Below, piece after piece: positions 6,596 to 7,786 of a stretch of DNA of 7,786 nt (position 1 is the first letter of the stretch; each line of letters opens with the position of its first letter). The position numbers were made by a program, and so were the translations under genes. The stretch is taken from the NCBI GenBank assembly GCA_023458615.1, contig JAEWYV010000148.1:1-7786 (forward strand). Direction: 5' to 3'. This DNA is from Bacillota bacterium. Its GTDB lineage: Bacteria > Bacillota > Clostridia > Christensenellales > CAG-138. The notes beneath the pieces were generated by a model. The model had not been told where the DNA came from. It did not search any database and saw only the letters and a program-made list of their open reading frames with translations.

Positions 6596-7342
6596 TTAAT
6601 TCGGGCTTGTCTCAAACTCAAAATTGCTCATGTCCCCACGATAATGGGAAAATGCAAAATCCACCACCGTGTCGTTCATGGTTGTGCTGGTGTTGTTGAA
6701 GACCAGCATTGGCCAATCGACCTTGGCGCCGAGGAGGTTGACGTCCTCAGCCTTCGCCTTTTCGGCGGAGATAACCGTTTTTGTTTTTTTCAGTCGCGTT
6801 TGCGGGTTTTGCATGAGCAGCTCGTAGAGGGACTGCTGCTTGAAGTCGTATCCCAGGATAAAGCTGCAAAGGGAAAACGGCAGATAGTTTCGAACGGTGA
6901 CCACGGGTTCGTCATCGATATATCGTCTGCGGAACATGGTGACGAGTTTTTCTCCAACCTCGACATGCATTGCATTGGCGAGGAATTTATTTGCCTCTAC
7001 AATGCCGAGTTCAATTACCTCGGTGCGCGGCGTTTTGCCGGAGCGCGCCACAAGGCTGTAAAACGGCTCAAAGGAATGGAATACGTTTTTCGATTCGCTC
7101 GGCGTGGTAACAAACGTGCCCTTGCTCTGTTTGCGCTCCAGCCAGCCTTCGTTCACCAGCTCGTTGAGCGCTTGCCGAATCGTGGAGCGGCTGACCTGAT
7201 AGCGCTCCTGCAAATCGTGTTCCGTAGGAATCTGATCACCCATGGCATAGACGCCATTGTGAATGTCCTTGAGCAGGGTTTCTTTAATCTGAAAGTAAAG
7301 TGGTATTGGTACGTCGCGGTCGAGCGTATATGGATTCGGCAT
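6596..7342 (-). CDS. GntR-family transcriptional regulator, HutC subfamily (UTRA ligand domain)
   Basis: A 248-residue cytoplasmic regulator, probably a repressor released by a small molecule from the pathway it controls. The N-terminal winged helix (about 12-78) shows the GntR pattern PLYFQIKETLLKDIHNGVY, PTEHDLQERYQVSRSTIRQA and LVNEGWLERKQSKGTFV. A UTRA effector domain fills about 95-240, with typical features such as RRRYIDDEPVVTVRNYLP and a final strand around VDFAFSHYRGD. I choose ATG 7342 because GAGGT (7350-7354) lies 7 bases upstream. An in-frame GTG at 7351 would add three residues but has no ribosome site. The gene has a near-consensus promoter (7383-7410) and a GTACGTAC palindrome just inside the predicted transcript, suggesting autoregulation. 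It lies back to back with a predicted PfkB kinase gene. The effector is unknown; a nucleoside or sugar phosphate would fit. Confidence 0.93.
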   Translation of the reverse strand: MPNPYTLDRDVPIPLYFQIKETLLKDIHNGVYAMGDQIPTEHDLQERYQVSRSTIRQALNELVNEGWLERKQSKGTFVTTPSESKNVFHSFEPFYSLVARSGKTPRTEVIELGIVEANKFLANAMHVEVGEKLVTMFRRRYIDDEPVVTVRNYLPFSLCSFILGYDFKQQSLYELLMQNPQTRLKKTKTVISAEKAKAEDVNLLGAKVDWPMLVFNNTSTTMNDTVVDFAFSHYRGDMSNFEFETSPN

Positions 7343-7363
7343 GGAGGGCACCTCATATCTTTT

Positions 7364-7373
7364 GTACGTACGT
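7364..7373. promoter_or_regulatory. Putative GntR operator 1 (autoregulatory)
   Basis: GTACGTAC (7364-7371) is a perfect palindrome, extended to GTACGTACGT. It begins only a few bases downstream of the start predicted near 7376 for the GntR promoter, a position that would block transcription. It fits the GT-N4-AC layout described for HutC-subfamily operators. Binding by this GntR protein is inferred. Confidence 0.55.
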
Positions 7374-7382
7374 TATAATACA

Positions 7383-7410
7383 ATTATAAGCATTTGATCT
7401 CATTTGGCAA
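7383..7410 (-). promoter_or_regulatory. Promoter of the GntR gene
   Basis: On the minus strand, -35 TTGCCA (7410-7405, 5 of 6) and a perfect -10 TATAAT (7388-7383) are 16 bp apart. The start is predicted near 7376, giving a leader of about 34 bases before ATG 7342. This is the strongest promoter-like sequence in the window. Confidence 0.65.
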
Positions 7411-7413
7411 GGG

Positions 7414-7430
7414 GTTTTCGTCCGGAAAAC
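7414..7430. repeat. Inverted repeat just upstream of the GntR promoter
   Basis: GTTTTC (7414-7419) and GAAAAC (7425-7430) form a perfect 6-bp inverted repeat with a 5-base centre, starting 4 bp upstream of the -35 hexamer. It could be a binding site for another regulator. It is not followed by a T-run on the minus strand. No further support. Confidence 0.3.
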
Positions 7431-7484
7431 AAATTAATTTCAATGAAATAGGTGCAGATAAAAGAAAATGACGCACTTTATATT

Positions 7485-7494
7485 TGTACGTACA
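7485..7494. promoter_or_regulatory. Putative GntR operator 2
   Basis: TGTACGTACA is a perfect 10-bp palindrome, followed by TACGAA. Its centre lies 122 bp from operator 1. The same core and the same right flank (CATACG) recur at operator 4. Confidence 0.55.
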
Positions 7495-7610
7495 TACGAA
7501 ACGATTAGAATACTATCGGCTTGGGTTAGTGCACAACACTCTCCAATTAGTTTAAAAAAAGGCTTGCATTTTCGATTTATCCGTGCAATAATCCAACTGA
7601 AACATACGAA

Positions 7611-7620
7611 TGTACGAACA
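7611..7620. promoter_or_regulatory. Putative degenerate GntR operator 3
   Basis: TGTACGAACA differs from operator 2 by one base and keeps GT-N4-AC spacing. It is preceded by CATACGAA, the flank seen after operator 2. Its centre is 126 bp from operator 2 and 84 bp from operator 4. A weaker site is likely. Confidence 0.4.
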
Positions 7621-7693
7621 AAGCGAATTTCCAATCATATTTCTATTCAAGGCCTGCGAATCAATCAGCAGAGCCGATGCTCATCCAAGATGA

Positions 7694-7705
7694 ATGTACG
7701 TACAT
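7694..7705. promoter_or_regulatory. Putative GntR operator 4, upstream of the PfkB-type gene
   Basis: ATGTACGTACAT is a perfect 12-bp palindrome, the longest of the set, followed by ACGCA. It ends 32 bases before ATG 7738, close to where a leader or promoter of the divergent gene should be, so it probably links that gene to the same repressor. Confidence 0.55.
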
Positions 7706-7737
7706 ACGCACTGAAGCCAAGAGGATAAGTGAATCAG

Positions 7738-7786
7738 ATGAACAAGATTTTGTGCATAGGCATGCTTGTATGCGACATCTTAATCA
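7738..7786 (+). CDS. PfkB/ribokinase-family carbohydrate or nucleoside kinase (partial, N-terminus only)
   Basis: Sixteen codons are visible before the window ends: MNKILCIGMLVCDILI. This matches the first beta strand and the G...(C/D)D(I/L) pattern at the N-terminus of PfkB-family kinases, which phosphorylate sugars or nucleosides with ATP in the cytoplasm. The start is not settled. ATG 7738 gives the family-like N-terminus but is 12 bases from AAGAGGA (7719-7725). An in-frame GTG at 7729 is only 3 bases from it, and a TAA at 7726-7728 rules out anything earlier. Divergence from the GntR gene and the palindrome at 7694-7705 suggest co-regulation. A kinase here would suit import of a nucleoside or ribose-like substrate. 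The call rests on a short stretch only. Confidence 0.6.
   Translation, partial: MNKILCIGMLVCDILI

Larger units (their letters stand above)
7352..7728. other. AT-rich divergent regulatory region between GntR and PfkB-type genes
   Basis: About 386 bp separate the two divergent start regions, much more AT-rich than the flanking genes. It contains the GntR promoter, three exact GTACGTAC palindromes and one near copy (7364, 7486, 7612, 7696), and a GTTTTC/GAAAAC inverted repeat (7414-7430). An 86-codon open frame on the plus strand (7468-7728) exists but has no good ribosome site, and its repeated VRTY residues come from the palindromes, so I do not call it a gene. I found no convincing plus-strand promoter; TTGTAC-N16-TAGAAT (7484-7511) overlaps the second palindrome and is the nearest candidate. 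Confidence 0.6.

Noticed and set aside
6644..7378. Plus-strand open frame (244 codons) opposite the GntR gene
   Set aside because: It mirrors the GntR coding region codon by codon and shows no family features, while the minus strand has a clear winged helix and UTRA domain.
7468..7728. Possible 86-residue protein in the divergent spacer
   Set aside because: No adequate ribosome site, AT-rich spacer composition, and its repeated VRTY residues are just translations of the GTACGTAC palindromes.
1..7786. CRISPR array, tRNA, rRNA, insertion sequence or defence system
   Set aside because: No regularly spaced repeats of suitable length, no cloverleaf or rRNA-like sequence, no transposase, nuclease or terminal repeats were seen.

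Overview
The window reads as one transport-and-sensing locus from a fairly GC-rich member of the Bacillota, probably a clostridial gut or anaerobe lineage. The grounds are strong AGGAGG-type ribosome binding sites, a lipoprotein with a Glu/Ala/Thr/Pro linker after its lipobox, a YesM/YesN-type two-component pair, and AT-rich spacers between GC-rich genes. The exact taxon cannot be fixed from the sequence. All complete genes lie on the minus strand and look intact. I see no rRNA, tRNA, CRISPR array, insertion sequence, phage gene or recognisable riboswitch.

Layout, in minus-strand transcription order from the right edge: (1) a GntR/HutC-type repressor (7342-6596); (2) a 402-bp spacer with a likely kinase promoter and an imperfect 39-bp direct repeat; (3) a membrane sensor histidine kinase (6193-4388) and its AraC-type response regulator (4391-3630), translationally coupled by an ATGA overlap; (4) a 209-bp spacer with a probable promoter and a 5' leader hairpin; (5) a BMP-family substrate-binding lipoprotein (3420-2338); (6) a 170-bp spacer with a perfect 12-bp inverted repeat; (7) a double-domain ABC ATPase (2167-587) coupled by ATGA to (8) an inner-membrane permease (590 to beyond the left edge). 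At the far right a divergent plus-strand gene begins at 7738. Its first 16 residues match the N-terminus of PfkB/ribokinase-type kinases.

The transporter genes match the BMP/NupNOPQ-type nucleoside importers (BmpA/TmpC/PnrA, YufN-O-P-Q); a second permease would be expected just left of base 1. The simplest model is uptake of a nucleoside or related ribose-containing compound, with phosphorylation by the divergent PfkB kinase. The system would be controlled at two levels: an extracellular signal through the kinase and regulator, and an intracellular ligand through the GntR UTRA domain. The substrate is inferred and not proven.

The clearest regulatory signal is a family of GTACGTAC palindromes in the 386-bp gap between the GntR gene and the kinase gene. 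There are three exact copies and one with a single change. One copy sits just downstream of a near-consensus promoter for the GntR gene, which suggests autorepression and shared control of the divergent gene. Nothing in the window requires an exotic or undescribed system. The novelty is in the regulatory wiring.
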